Assembly (NCBI RefSeq): GCF_012062845.1
Contig: NZ_WWNB01000022.1
Location: forward strand, 1 to 59,622
Reading direction: 5' to 3'
Source of the DNA: Halomonas salinarum
Lineage (GTDB): Bacteria; Pseudomonadota; Gammaproteobacteria; Pseudomonadales; Halomonadaceae
Length of the DNA: 59,622 nucleotides
Shown here: one piece after another, positions 1 to 8,174 of the stretch
Layout: each line of letters begins with the position of its first letter
Position numbering within the stretch: position 1 is the stretch's first letter
The notes under the pieces: model-generated
Told to the model about the DNA's origin: nothing
Database searches by the model: none
The model's input: only the letters and a program-made list of their open reading frames with translations
Translations under genes and position numbers: made by a program

Positions 1-96
1 GAACCACCCGATCCCATGCCGAACTCGGAAGTGAAACCGCTTAGCGCCGATGGTAGTGTGGAGTCTCTCCATGCGAGAGTAGGTCATCGTCAGGCA
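1..96 (+). rRNA. rrf: 5S ribosomal RNA, 3' part
   Basis: The opening bases match the conserved middle and 3' end of bacterial 5S rRNA, including the CCCATGCCGAACTCGGAAG block and the GCGAGAGTAGGTCATCG block near the 3' end. The first part of the gene lies outside the window. It is the last gene of an rRNA operon, because a strong terminator follows within about 15 bases. The exact 3' end (base 95-97) is estimated from the conserved pattern. Confidence 0.95.
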
Positions 97-108
97 CTTA
101 CACTGAAG

Positions 109-140
109 AAACCCCGGCCCTTACAGGCCGGGGTTTTTTT
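109..140 (+). terminator. Rho-independent terminator of the rRNA operon
   Basis: An 11-bp stem (AAACCCCGGCC at 109-119, GGCCGGGGTTT at 126-136) with a 6-base loop is followed directly by a run of T. It lies just after 5S rRNA. Confidence 0.93.
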
Positions 141-143
141 ATG

Positions 144-174
144 TCGACAAATAAATCTCTAACTCGCGTATAAT
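144..174 (+). promoter_or_regulatory. Candidate sigma-70 promoter for the DUF2721 gene
   Basis: A perfect TATAAT lies at 169-174 and TCGACA (5 of 6 to the -35 consensus) at 144-149, with a 19-base spacer, which is long. It is placed after the rRNA terminator and about 80 bases before the next gene, leaving a leader of about 70 bases. Confidence 0.5.
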
Positions 175-252
175 GCGACCAAAGTCTAAAGCCTTGTGCG
201 CCTCCTGTGGCCAAGGACCCGAATTTGGTAAGAATCGCATTTGGAGAGTACC

Positions 253-690
253 TTGACGTTGACCACTCCGGCCTTACTGTTTCCCGCTATCTCCCTGTTG
301 CTGCTCGCTTATACGAATCGTTTCCTGAGCCTGGCCCAGCTGATTCGTAAGCTGGCAGAACAGGAGCGAAATTCGCATCATGACGTGGCAGCGCGGCAAA
401 TTCTGTTGTTGCGTCAACGCATCACCCTGACCAAACGCATGCAGATGGCGGGGGTGTTCAGCTTCTTGCTGTGTACGCTTTCGATGTTTGCGCTCTTCTT
501 GTCTCTTGAGCTGTTCGGCATGGTGCTGTTCGGCATCAGCCTGATCAGTCTATCGGTATCGTTGGTCTTCTCGCTCTGGGAAGTGATGATTTCAACCAAC
601 GCTCTCAACGTGCAGTTGCAGGACATTGAGGCCCTGGAGCGTAATAAATCGCGTCTGAGCGACAAGGAGTCGAGTGCCGCTAGTCGTTGA
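253..690 (+). CDS. DUF2721 family membrane protein
   Basis: A small integral membrane protein of about 145 residues. The N-terminus (TTPALLFPAISLLLLAYTNR) is the hallmark of DUF2721: a first membrane segment that runs into an Asn-Arg-Phe turn. Two further hydrophobic segments at about residues 70-92 and 95-118 form a hairpin, with a charged helix between segments one and two. I chose TTG at 253 because GGAGAG sits just upstream; the in-frame TTG at 241 has no ribosome site. The family is widespread in proteobacteria but has no known function. It is probably transcribed alone from the promoter before it. Confidence 0.8.
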   Translation: MTLTTPALLFPAISLLLLAYTNRFLSLAQLIRKLAEQERNSHHDVAARQILLLRQRITLTKRMQMAGVFSFLLCTLSMFALFLSLELFGMVLFGISLISLSVSLVFSLWEVMISTNALNVQLQDIEALERNKSRLSDKESSAASR

Positions 691-771
691 TGTGGGGGAT
701 CTCAGGTCGGGTGATCAGCTTGTGGCAGAAGCAGACGACGGCTAGACTAGCGCCCCTTCACAGGAGGCCAC

Positions 772-1839
772 ATGATTTCCCAGCAGTTGCTGCTCTATTG
801 CCGTCCGGGCTTCGAGAATGATCTCAGCGCCGAGGTTGCCGACAAGACCGCTCACATGGGCTGGTCAGGTTACCCTCAGGCAACGCCGAACAGCGGGTTC
901 GTGCGCTTCATGCTCACCGGGGACGAACCGGCTAATACGTTGCATCGAGAACTGCCTCTTGAGTCCCTGGTGTTTGCTCGCCAGAGTTTGATTGCTCTTC
1001 CTGCCCTCGATGGTCTGTCCCGAGACGATCGCCTGACGCCTATCATCGAGCAGGTGGTAGCCAGTGGGTGGAGCTTCGAGAGCCTTTGGCAGGAGACCCC
1101 GGACACCAATGACGGCAAGGCGCTGAGCGGCTTGATCAAGGCGCTTACGCGGCCTCTCGAGTCCATCTTGAAGAAGCGGGGGGCACTGCGGCGCAAGGCT
1201 GGTGGTCGGCGCCTGCATCTCTATTGGACAGCGGGCGATAGTGTGCAGATAGGCATGAGCTTTCCCGGCAATCGCAGCGAGCGGCTGGGCGGTATCCTGC
1301 GGCTGCGTTCTCCCAAGGATGCGCCAAGCCGTTCGACCCTCAAGCTTGAGGAAGCTTGGCATGTCTTTGTTCCGCGAGAGGAATGGCAAACACGGCTAGG
1401 GGAGGGAATGCAGGCCGCCGACCTCGGCGCGGCGCCCGGTGGCTGGACCTGGCAGCTGGTGCAGCAGGGTATGTACGTCTATGCGATCGATAACGGCCCG
1501 ATGGACAAGGGGCTGATGGCGACCGGACAAGTCGATCACCTTCGCGAAGACGGCTTTACCTGGACACCCCCCAATCGCCTTGACTGGCTGGTCTGCGATA
1601 TCGTCGACAAGCCGATTCGTGTGATACAGATGGTGGAGCGCTGGCTGGTCAAACGTTGGTGTCGCGAGGCAGTCTTCAATCTCAAGCTACCGATGAAACA
1701 GCGCTGGGCCGAGGTTTCACGGTGTCTGTCACGACTGGACGAACAGCTCAGGCAGGCCGGTGTAGCAGCCGATATCCGCTGTCACCATTTATATCATGAC
1801 CGAGAAGAGGTTACCGTCCATGTACGCCTGAAGCACTAA
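772..1839 (+). CDS. rlmM: 23S rRNA (cytidine-2'-O)-methyltransferase RlmM
   Basis: RlmM uses S-adenosylmethionine to methylate the 2'-hydroxyl of C2498 in 23S rRNA before ribosome assembly. The 355-residue length is normal for the family. An N-terminal THUMP-like half (residues about 1-190) precedes a Rossmann-fold methyltransferase domain. The SAM-binding motif DLGAAPGGWTWQL is at about 219-231, the acidic motif DWLVCDIVDKP at about 275, and the catalytic-lysine segment NLKLPMKQRW near residue 305. These fit the K-D-K-E tetrad of RNA 2'-O-methyltransferases. The start has CAGGAGG five bases upstream. It stands alone between unrelated genes. Confidence 0.95.
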   Translation: MISQQLLLYCRPGFENDLSAEVADKTAHMGWSGYPQATPNSGFVRFMLTGDEPANTLHRELPLESLVFARQSLIALPALDGLSRDDRLTPIIEQVVASGWSFESLWQETPDTNDGKALSGLIKALTRPLESILKKRGALRRKAGGRRLHLYWTAGDSVQIGMSFPGNRSERLGGILRLRSPKDAPSRSTLKLEEAWHVFVPREEWQTRLGEGMQAADLGAAPGGWTWQLVQQGMYVYAIDNGPMDKGLMATGQVDHLREDGFTWTPPNRLDWLVCDIVDKPIRVIQMVERWLVKRWCREAVFNLKLPMKQRWAEVSRCLSRLDEQLRQAGVAADIRCHHLYHDREEVTVHVRLKH

Positions 1840-1881
1840 GCAGGCGTACAATGACGGTGATGGGCCCCAAGAGAGCCCATC
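1821..1881 (+). terminator. Hairpin pair at the 3' end of rlmM
   Basis: A perfect 10-bp stem (TGTACGCCTG at 1821-1830, CAGGCGTACA at 1841-1850) places the rlmM stop codon inside its loop. A second stem (GATGGGC at 1859-1865, GCCCATC at 1875-1881) follows. Neither has a T tract, so this could be an RNA-stabilising end or a weak two-way terminator between the converging rlmM and the gene at 1911-2195. Confidence 0.5.
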
Positions 1882-1910
1882 CTTGGAATGGTGATCTAGA
1901 GTAGCAATAT

Positions 1911-2195
1911 TCAGCAGTGCTCAAAGAGACTGATCTCTTCGTCCTCGACAAGCAGGGGCAAGACGTGTTGCATGACCTGCTCGCGTTCGGTACTCCGGTA
2001 CCACGTTTTCCAGGCGGCGAGATCACGCCATTGAGTAATCAGAAGGCGTCGCTCGGGATAATGTCGTTCGCACAGGCTTTCGCCGGCAATGAACCCGTTG
2101 GCGTTGATTGACGCTCGCATGGCACTGCGCGCCGCCAGGTCGTATTCTTCCTCGAGTCCAGGCATGATGCGGCGCCTGATGAGTACTTTTATCAT
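1911..2195 (-). CDS. Antibiotic biosynthesis monooxygenase (ABM) domain protein
   Basis: A 94-residue single-domain protein of the dimeric alpha/beta-barrel ABM type. It begins with MIKVLIRRRIMPGLEEEY, the first strand and the helix that follows. It ends in a last strand after the helix of the aromatic motif TQWRDLAAWKTWYRS, where 'W-x-s-x-e-a-w' is typical. ABM domains act as cofactor-free oxygenases, haem oxygenases or stress proteins, and the substrate cannot be read from sequence. It is divergent from the tusA-like gene 57 bases away, so the two may share a control region. Confidence 0.82.
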   Translation of the reverse strand: MIKVLIRRRIMPGLEEEYDLAARSAMRASINANGFIAGESLCERHYPERRLLITQWRDLAAWKTWYRSTEREQVMQHVLPLLVEDEEISLFEHC

Positions 2196-2252
2196 GGTAC
2201 TGATCCATCTCCTTCAACGTAATCTTTCACCTGGCCCCCAAGTGAGTAGCCA

Positions 2253-2504
2253 ATGCCCGATTACCCTGACAACCTGCCTGATCACACCGTTGAAATGGAC
2301 ACCAGTGGCCTTTATTGCCCAGAGCCTATCATGATGATGCACAACAAGGTGCGTGACATGAGTCAGGGCGAGATTCTCAAGGTGATCGCCACCGATCCGG
2401 CAACGACCCGGGACATCCCGAAGTTCTGCAGTTTTCTGGGCCACGAGCTTATCTATCAGCACGAGAGCGAACAGACGTATCTATATCTGATTCGCCTCGG
2501 CTGA
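2253..2504 (+). CDS. tusA: TusA-family sulfur carrier protein
   Basis: An 83-residue protein with the SirA/TusA fold. The active cysteine lies in [11 protein letters not shown] (Cys at residue 22), the CPxP motif that carries persulfide sulfur to partners for tRNA 2-thiouridine and molybdopterin synthesis. The central [12 protein letters not shown] segment and the closing beta strand fit the family. The start is ATG 2253; the ribosome site is weak (AGTGAG). The tRNA-thiolation partners tusBCDE are not nearby, so TusA itself is the most likely identity, but another TusA-like carrier is possible. Confidence 0.85.
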   Translation: MPDYPDNLPDHTVEMDTSGLYCPEPIMMMHNKVRDMSQGEILKVIATDPATTRDIPKFCSFLGHELIYQHESEQTYLYLIRLG

Positions 2505-2543
2505 TAGTCAAGTTTAACTCGTCGCTATCCGCCTCATTGGCGA

Positions 2544-3230
2544 TCAATGACTCACCATCAATGCCAGTGCCTCCAGGGTCGCTGGATCTTCTTGCTTGAT
2601 CCGGTTGGCGATAACCCTCTGGAAGAAGTACACCACTTGGTGGCGGCTATGGCCGGCATACAGGCAGGCGTCTCCCGCCACCACTGGGGTCGACTCTATG
2701 AGATGCTCGTCTACTAGCAAGGCTTCGATTTCGCCACTGTTGTAGAGCCGCCAGCCAAATACCTGCTTGAGTTGCCAGGGCTCATCTTCGCCATCCATGC
2801 ACAGGGCGTGAGTGCCTAGGGTGTCCGGAAGCTGCTGGATCAAGGTCGACTCGAATGTTTCCTCGTAGTCGAAATAGGCAGCGGCATGCTCCAGTTCGTA
2901 AACCTTGTGGTCAGGGGCACTTTGGAAGACCTCATCGGTTTCCGGGTCTCGGTACCCTACGAAATTACCGCATTGAGGATCATCCAGCTGGTGGCAGGGC
3001 GTCAGGGCCTCCATCCATGGCACCAGGCCGACGACTTCCCCATCCTCGCGCATGCCCCAAGCAAGAAGCGGCATGCTGTAAAACGTATCCGGGTCAGAAG
3101 CCAGTTGGTAGAGCATTTCCAACCCATCCAGCTCCGGAGATAACCGGACTAGCCGTTTTTTGGCGCGTTGCCGCTTTCGCATGGTATCCAGGTCGATGAC
3201 CTGAGCGGGGCGGGACATCGGAATTCCCAT
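2544..3230 (-). CDS. Conserved protein of unknown function
   Basis: About 228 residues, soluble and acidic, with no signal peptide or membrane segment. I chose ATG 3230 (MGIPMSRPAQVIDLDTMRKR) because AAGGAGG lies six bases before it; a longer reading frame to 3290 lacks such a site. A basic stretch, RKRQRAKKRLVRL, near residue 18 could contact nucleic acid. The body is rich in Asp and Glu and in aromatic residues. It is convergent with tusA and faces the DUF3080 gene upstream on the same strand. I do not recognise a domain. Confidence 0.7.
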   Translation of the reverse strand: MGIPMSRPAQVIDLDTMRKRQRAKKRLVRLSPELDGLEMLYQLASDPDTFYSMPLLAWGMREDGEVVGLVPWMEALTPCHQLDDPQCGNFVGYRDPETDEVFQSAPDHKVYELEHAAAYFDYEETFESTLIQQLPDTLGTHALCMDGEDEPWQLKQVFGWRLYNSGEIEALLVDEHLIESTPVVAGDACLYAGHSRHQVVYFFQRVIANRIKQEDPATLEALALMVSH

Positions 3231-3317
3231 CACAACCCTCCTTAAGCGCGTCATCACGGCATTTAACTGGCCTAGCTTTACTATTAGCACAATCGGTGTA
3301 TGAAAGTTAAGCCTTCC

Positions 3318-4439
3318 CTATGTCGTCTTTTCATTGCTGCAGAGGCGTAATAGGCGTAACCAGTGCTGACGATGGGTATCCCGGGCGTTGAGATAGCGTT
3401 GCCAGGGAGCTGTGGGGTTGTTCAATGACAGCCACCTATGGCGGTATTCAGTGATCGCTTCGCGGGCCACCTGCTGTGCGTTGAGTAGGGCCTCTACGGC
3501 ACCTAGCCAGGTGCCGGCCAGCCGGTTCAACCCTTCCAGGTAAGGGCTTAGCTCATTTTCGACATAGTCTTTGACGGTATCCAGGCGGCCGACGTCTACC
3601 AGTGGGCAAGAGGTTGTTGCCTCAGCGGTAGCATACAGGCGATTGGCTTCTTCGAGTCGCAGGCTTGCCAGCTGCAGGCTGCGTAATACCTGAGCAGTCA
3701 GAGGGGCCTCGCGCAATGTCTTTAGGTGTTGCTCAAGAATGGTGGAATCGGGTTGCCAGTCAGTATCGAGCTGCCGGGTGGTCATGGTGCGCAGGTAGCG
3801 CAGTGCCGCCAGGGCTTCAGTGGGGATGGTGAGCGAATCCGGAGGCAGTGGGCCACTCGCTCGGGAAAAGCTGCCGACCCACTCCTCAGATGAGAAGAGG
3901 GCATTCCAGCTTGCCATCGGCATCCGCTCGGCCTTGGTGCGGGTCAGTCGTTCCAGGCGCTGGCGGTCTTCGTCATCCAACTGCTGCGCCACGTCCGAAT
4001 GAGCGCAGGCCTCGAGGCGACGCCATAGCTTGAGCTCATATAGCCAGCGTTGGCTGGGGGCAGCTACCTTGCCAAGTTGGTTATTACGGTTGGCGACCAG
4101 CACGCCTATTCGGCACTCACGAAGCGCATAGATATCGAGCATGCCCTCTCTGATGTCGGGAATCTCGAACAGGCGATCATCAGCGTCGGGAAAAGCTGGA
4201 ATGTTGTTGGGAGTGCCCGGCGTCGGTGGGGTAGCGTCCAGAGCGGCCGCGAGACGTTGCTGGTATGTTGTGAAGAGTGCATCAGTCTCCTTGCCACGCT
4301 CGCAGCCGGTGAGCGAAAGCCCCAAAGCAACCAATAGTCCGAGCCATATGAAAGGGCAGGTTACATGCTTCTTGCTGAAGCCCCATGCTTTACGTCTTTC
4401 TCTGTGGTCACTCGCTTGACTGAATCGTGCGCGCTCCAT
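3318..4439 (-). CDS. DUF3080 family lipoprotein
   Basis: About 373 residues. A hydrophobic segment at residues about 30-44 ends in the lipobox LSLTGC, with Cys at about 46, so it should be processed by signal peptidase II and anchored by lipid. The rest is helical, charged and free of membrane segments, as in the DUF3080 family of gammaproteobacterial lipoproteins. The region before the signal is unusually long (about 30 basic residues), which raises the possibility of an unmarked later start. Its start overlaps the 3' end of the MATE gene by 32 bases, so the two are likely co-transcribed. Function unknown. Confidence 0.8.
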   Translation of the reverse strand: MERARFSQASDHRERRKAWGFSKKHVTCPFIWLGLLVALGLSLTGCERGKETDALFTTYQQRLAAALDATPPTPGTPNNIPAFPDADDRLFEIPDIREGMLDIYALRECRIGVLVANRNNQLGKVAAPSQRWLYELKLWRRLEACAHSDVAQQLDDEDRQRLERLTRTKAERMPMASWNALFSSEEWVGSFSRASGPLPPDSLTIPTEALAALRYLRTMTTRQLDTDWQPDSTILEQHLKTLREAPLTAQVLRSLQLASLRLEEANRLYATAEATTSCPLVDVGRLDTVKDYVENELSPYLEGLNRLAGTWLGAVEALLNAQQVAREAITEYRHRWLSLNNPTAPWQRYLNARDTHRQHWLRLLRLCSNEKTT

Positions 4440-5874
4440 TGCTTACCGCCTTGCTGATTGTCTGGAGTCTCAAGCCCAGTAGTACTGCCGCTACCGTCAG
4501 GCCAGCCACCAGGCCGATCCAGTAGCCATGAACGCCGAGCGGGGTTTCAAGACCGGGCAGTGCCCCAATACCCAGCAAATGTCCCCCACCAAGCCCGACC
4601 AGCCAATAGGCGATCAGCGTGATGATCATGATGATGCGAGTGTCCTTGTAGCCTCGCAGTGCGCCGGCCATGTTCACCTGCAGGGAGTCGGAAATCTGAT
4701 AGATCATTGCCAGGCCGATAAGCGACAGGGCAACGCGCTGCACCTCAGGGTTGTGAGTGTACAGGGCCAGCACGGGGCGGGCGGCGAACCACAGGATCAG
4801 GTCGTTGAACAGGGCGATCACGAGGCTCAGGGCGATGCCGTGCCAGGCCACGAAGCGGGCCGTGGTCAGGTGGCCGGCCCCCAGGGTATTGCCGACGCGT
4901 ACCGTCAGCGCCATGCCCAGTGACAGCGGCAGCATGAACAGCAGCGAGGTGACGTTGAGGGCTATCTGATGAGCCGAAACGATGACTTCACCGAGACTGG
5001 CGATGAACAGTGCGATCAAGGTGAAGAGTGTCACCTCGACGAAGATCGACACCCCGATTGGAACGCCGACGACCAGCAGTTCACGGATCTGGTCGAGACG
5101 CGGCCGTGCCAGCGACTGCCACAGCCCCACCGATCCATAGGCGCGACTCTGACGGGTGTAGAGCAGCATGGCCAATGTCATGGCCCACATTGAGATCGCC
5201 GTGGCGATACCGCAGCCCAACGCACCCAGCGCCGGGAGGTTCTCGAGGGGCGTCGGCAGGTGGTCACCAAACAGCCCGACCAGCCCCGGTCCCCCGTGGA
5301 TCAGCACATAATTGAAGGGAATGTTGACGGCGAGCCCCAGCAGGCTGAACCAAAGTGCCGGCCGGGTATGATTCATGCCATCGGAGAAGGCCCGCAGCGC
5401 CATGAAAAGTGCCGAGCCGGGCATGCCGAAGGCCACGGCAGCCAGATAGGCCGAGGAGCGGTCGGCGACCGCCGGAGGCACGTTCATCCACTGGAAGACC
5501 GGCATCACGGCCTGATGCAGCAATACGGCAACGATCAGTCCCATCGCCAGCGCGACCCACAGCCCCTGATGGACACGGGAACGGATGGTCTCGGTGCGTT
5601 CTGCACCAAGCAGCTGCGCGACGATAGGCGTCAGCCCCATCAAGGTGCCGGCCATGAACAGCATCAGCGGCAGCCACAGGCTCGAGCCCACCGAGACGGC
5701 GGCCAGGTCTGTCGCACTGAGCCGGCCGGTCATGATCACATCGACGGTGCTCATGCCGGCCTGGGCGAGTTGCGCACCACAGATCGGCAAGGCCAGGCCC
5801 ATCAACAGGCGTGTCTGTGTGTACCACCGGGATAGCGAGGTGGGAGAGGACAACGACAACTCCTTTTCAATCAT
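4408..5874 (-). CDS. MATE family multidrug efflux protein (NorM-like)
   Basis: About 489 residues with twelve hydrophobic segments in two repeats of six, the plan of MATE transporters that export cationic drugs in exchange for sodium or protons. Family landmarks are the N-terminal GLALPICGAQLAQAGM segment with MTGRLSATDLAAVSVG, and the matching VGVPIGVSIFVEVTLFT plus SAHQIALNVTS in the second half. ATG 5874 (MIEKELSLSS) is preferred, with GGAAGGG upstream; a longer frame to 5994 would overlap the start of epmC on the other strand. It overlaps the DUF3080 gene downstream. Confidence 0.9.
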   Translation of the reverse strand: MIEKELSLSSPTSLSRWYTQTRLLMGLALPICGAQLAQAGMSTVDVIMTGRLSATDLAAVSVGSSLWLPLMLFMAGTLMGLTPIVAQLLGAERTETIRSRVHQGLWVALAMGLIVAVLLHQAVMPVFQWMNVPPAVADRSSAYLAAVAFGMPGSALFMALRAFSDGMNHTRPALWFSLLGLAVNIPFNYVLIHGGPGLVGLFGDHLPTPLENLPALGALGCGIATAISMWAMTLAMLLYTRQSRAYGSVGLWQSLARPRLDQIRELLVVGVPIGVSIFVEVTLFTLIALFIASLGEVIVSAHQIALNVTSLLFMLPLSLGMALTVRVGNTLGAGHLTTARFVAWHGIALSLVIALFNDLILWFAARPVLALYTHNPEVQRVALSLIGLAMIYQISDSLQVNMAGALRGYKDTRIIMIITLIAYWLVGLGGGHLLGIGALPGLETPLGVHGYWIGLVAGLTVAAVLLGLRLQTISKAVSNGARTIQSSE

Positions 5875-5985
5875 GGCTGTTGGGCCCTTCCTGGGGCGGA
5901 GCCGTAGTCTAGCAATCGGCAGTGGTTTTCGCTTGGCCACCAGGCCCTTATACTGCGCTTCGTCGTTTCGCCAACCGGAGTTGCT

Positions 5986-6552
5986 GTGCCCCATCGCCTA
6001 GAGGATGTCATCGCCCTGTTCGATGGCCTCTTTTACCCCAGCTACCAGACCCGCCTGGTGCGTGGCGGCGATGAGCCGCTTTACCTGCCTGCGGATGCCG
6101 ACTGCGATCATCATCGCGTGATCTTCGCGCGTGGCTTCTTTGCAAGCGTGCTTCACGAGGTTAGCCACTGGTGCATTGCGGGTGCACGGCGCCGCAAGCT
6201 TGAGGACTATGGCTACTGGTACCTGCCGGACGGCCGCGATGCCGCGCAGCAGCAAGCCTTCGAGGCGGTGGAAGTGGCGCCCCAGGCGCTGGAACTTTTG
6301 TTCTCGCGGGCCTGTGGACTGCCCTTCAACGTCAGCGTCGACAATCTGGGGGAAGTGACGGTCGACCGGGAGGGGTTCCGCGCGCGTGTCGAGGCGCGGG
6401 CGGCCCGGGTCGACGCCGAGGGGTTGCCTCGGCGTGCCCGAGCCTTTCGCGATGCCCTGGCCGCCTTCTACCTCGAGGGCCAGCCGCTGACGTTGGCGAT
6501 CGCCAGTGGGCGACGTCGGCTCGGCGCAGCCCTTGAGCCTGCCCCGGCCTGA
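5986..6552 (+). CDS. epmC: Elongation factor P hydroxylase EpmC
   Basis: EpmC hydroxylates the beta-lysylated lysine of elongation factor P, the last step of the EpmA/EpmB/EpmC modification that helps ribosomes through polyproline stretches. The 188-residue protein carries the family signature HEVSHWCIAGARRRKLEDYG at residues about 57-76, followed by WYLPDGRDAAQQ; the two histidines and the glutamate likely bind iron. The start is GTG 5986 with CCGGAG seven bases upstream. It is divergent from the MATE gene. No epmA or epmB lies in this window. Confidence 0.9.
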   Translation: MPHRLEDVIALFDGLFYPSYQTRLVRGGDEPLYLPADADCDHHRVIFARGFFASVLHEVSHWCIAGARRRKLEDYGYWYLPDGRDAAQQQAFEAVEVAPQALELLFSRACGLPFNVSVDNLGEVTVDREGFRARVEARAARVDAEGLPRRARAFRDALAAFYLEGQPLTLAIASGRRRLGAALEPAPA

Positions 6553-6585
6553 GGGTCGCGCCATGGTGCTGGCCGGGAGGCGGGC

Positions 6586-7113
6586 TCAGTCCTCCAGGTC
6601 GATATCGTGGCTGCCGTCGTGGCCGAAGGCGGTGTCATCGCCCAGCATGAGTCGACGATGCAGCATCAGCATGACCTCGACCTCCTGCTCAGGGCGCATG
6701 GGCTCCAGGCCCTGTTCGGCAAACAGCATGCCGCGTTCCCGGGGCCATTCTCCGGGGGAGAGGTCGGGATAGAGCGATTCGGCGGGGGCCATCTCGACGA
6801 AGGGGTCGAGGCCAAAGGTCTCGAACAGCCGCGACAGCGCCGCTTCGTCATCGCTGACACCTGCCGTGTACAGCGTGGCATTGAAATGATCGGTCTCGAG
6901 TTCGCGGATCACATCAAGTGCACTGACCCCCAGGCTCTCAAGCTCCTCCTGGCTATAGTCGCCAAGCGCGACCATGTCGTCATCAAGCCAGTCGCTATCG
7001 GGCTGGATCAGGGTGTGTTTGATACGTCCGTCGCTCAGTGACCAGGCGATCGCCAGCGGCAGACCGCCTTCTTCACCGGTCTCGACGGCAATAAAGCCCG
7101 GAACATCGGCCAT
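6586..7113 (-). CDS. Conserved protein with an RNase H/exonuclease-like N-terminus
   Basis: About 175 residues. The first strand region FIAVETGEEGGLPLAIAWS resembles the start of DEDD exonuclease-fold domains, where an acidic pair follows a beta strand, but the later exonuclease motifs are not clear. I treat the likeness as suggestive only. The C-terminus is strongly acidic (DGSHDIDLED). ATG 7113 is one base after the tatD stop codon, with AAGGA upstream, so it is translated from the tatD message. The link to a TatD nuclease fits a nucleic-acid role, which is inference. Confidence 0.65.
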   Translation of the reverse strand: MADVPGFIAVETGEEGGLPLAIAWSLSDGRIKHTLIQPDSDWLDDDMVALGDYSQEELESLGVSALDVIRELETDHFNATLYTAGVSDDEAALSRLFETFGLDPFVEMAPAESLYPDLSPGEWPRERGMLFAEQGLEPMRPEQEVEVMLMLHRRLMLGDDTAFGHDGSHDIDLED

Positions 7114-7114
7114 G

Positions 7115-8047
7115 TCAGGAATCCTTGTCAGCAGGTAGTCGGAAGAAGGTGCGGGCCGTGGCGGTCGTCGCCTCGGCCAGTGTTTGTTCATCGATGCCGC
7201 GCCAGTGGGCAATCTCGCGCACAATCCACGGCAGCAAAGCCGGCTCGTGACGACGCCCCTTGAGCTTGGCCGGTAGATTGCGCGGCACGAGATAGGGGCA
7301 GTCGGTCTCGACCATCAGTCGATCGAGCGGAATCTCGCGAACCAGATCGCGCAGATGATGGCCACGCCGCTCATCGCAAAGCCAGCCCGTGAGGCCGATG
7401 TGAAGATCCAGGTCTCGATAGCCATATAGCGTCTCGCGCTCGCCGGTGAAGCAGTGCACCACCACCTGGCTGAGATCATCACGCCAGGCATGAAGTATCT
7501 CCTGCATGCGCCGGCCGGCATCGCGCTCGTGGACGAAAAGCGGCAAGCCGGATTCGGCAGCGAGCCCCAGCTGCGCCTCGAAGGCGCGCTCCTGATCAGC
7601 AGGCGTAGAGAAGTTGCGGTTGAAGTCGAGGCCGCATTCGCCGACCGCTACCACCTCTGGTTCTTGGTGCAGCGCTGCCATGGCGCGGGCGAGCTCGGGG
7701 GTCCAGCTACTGGCATCGTGGGGATGGATGCCGGCAGTGGCATAGAGTCCGGGATGCTGGCGGGCCAGTGCCACGGCTTGCTCGGCATGCTCGCGGTCAG
7801 TGCCGGTGAGAATCAGGGTGTCGACATGTGCGGCTCGCGCGCGTTGAATTACCGCGTCGAGGTCGCGACCGAAGCTGTCGTGAGTCAGGTTGGCGCCGAT
7901 GTCCACCAGCGGGGCCGGGGAGCGAAAGCGCAGTGCCTCGGGCAATACGTCGTCGAAGGTGGCGGTGGAGTCGGCCAAGAGGTATTTCCTATCGAAAAAT
8001 GGGCAAGCATTATACCCGTCCGGTGGCAACATGGTCACGTATGACAA
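7115..8047 (-). CDS. tatD: TatD family metal-dependent DNase
   Basis: TatD is a TIM-barrel 3'-5' exonuclease acting on single-stranded DNA and RNA, linked to repair of oxidative damage. The core matches E. coli TatD closely: LVDIGANLTHDSF, the metal-site segments TAGIHPHDASSW, AVGECGLDFNRNFSTPADQE, FVHERDAGRRM, VVHCFTGERET, GWLCDERRG and MVETDCPYLVPR. The reading frame is about 40 residues longer at the N-terminus than E. coli TatD (260), so the true start may lie nearer the conserved LVDIGANL segment, at about base 7920-7975. The gene at 6586-7113 follows one base behind it. Confidence 0.92.
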   Translation of the reverse strand: MSYVTMLPPDGYNACPFFDRKYLLADSTATFDDVLPEALRFRSPAPLVDIGANLTHDSFGRDLDAVIQRARAAHVDTLILTGTDREHAEQAVALARQHPGLYATAGIHPHDASSWTPELARAMAALHQEPEVVAVGECGLDFNRNFSTPADQERAFEAQLGLAAESGLPLFVHERDAGRRMQEILHAWRDDLSQVVVHCFTGERETLYGYRDLDLHIGLTGWLCDERRGHHLRDLVREIPLDRLMVETDCPYLVPRNLPAKLKGRRHEPALLPWIVREIAHWRGIDEQTLAEATTATARTFFRLPADKDS

Positions 8048-8111
8048 GGGATGCCGGTGAGTCTCATGGCAGGGGAACGCAAGGGCCGACGAATGGGTAC
8101 TGTCCGCGTTA

Positions 8112-8128
8112 CACTAGCAATACTAGTG
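8112..8128. promoter_or_regulatory. Palindrome between tatD and uup
   Basis: CACTAG-CAATA-CTAGTG is a perfect 6-bp inverted repeat with a 5-base centre, 47 bases before the uup start in the divergent tatD-uup gap. It may be an operator. No known regulator is recognised. Confidence 0.3.
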
Positions 8129-8174
8129 CGTGCTTATGCGGCATGCCGAATGACGAACACCAAGAGGTAAGTGC

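Noticed and set aside
4528..5835. Several long + frames across the MATE gene
   Set aside because: They are antisense to a gene with full family motifs, lack ribosome sites and mirror GC-rich codon structure.
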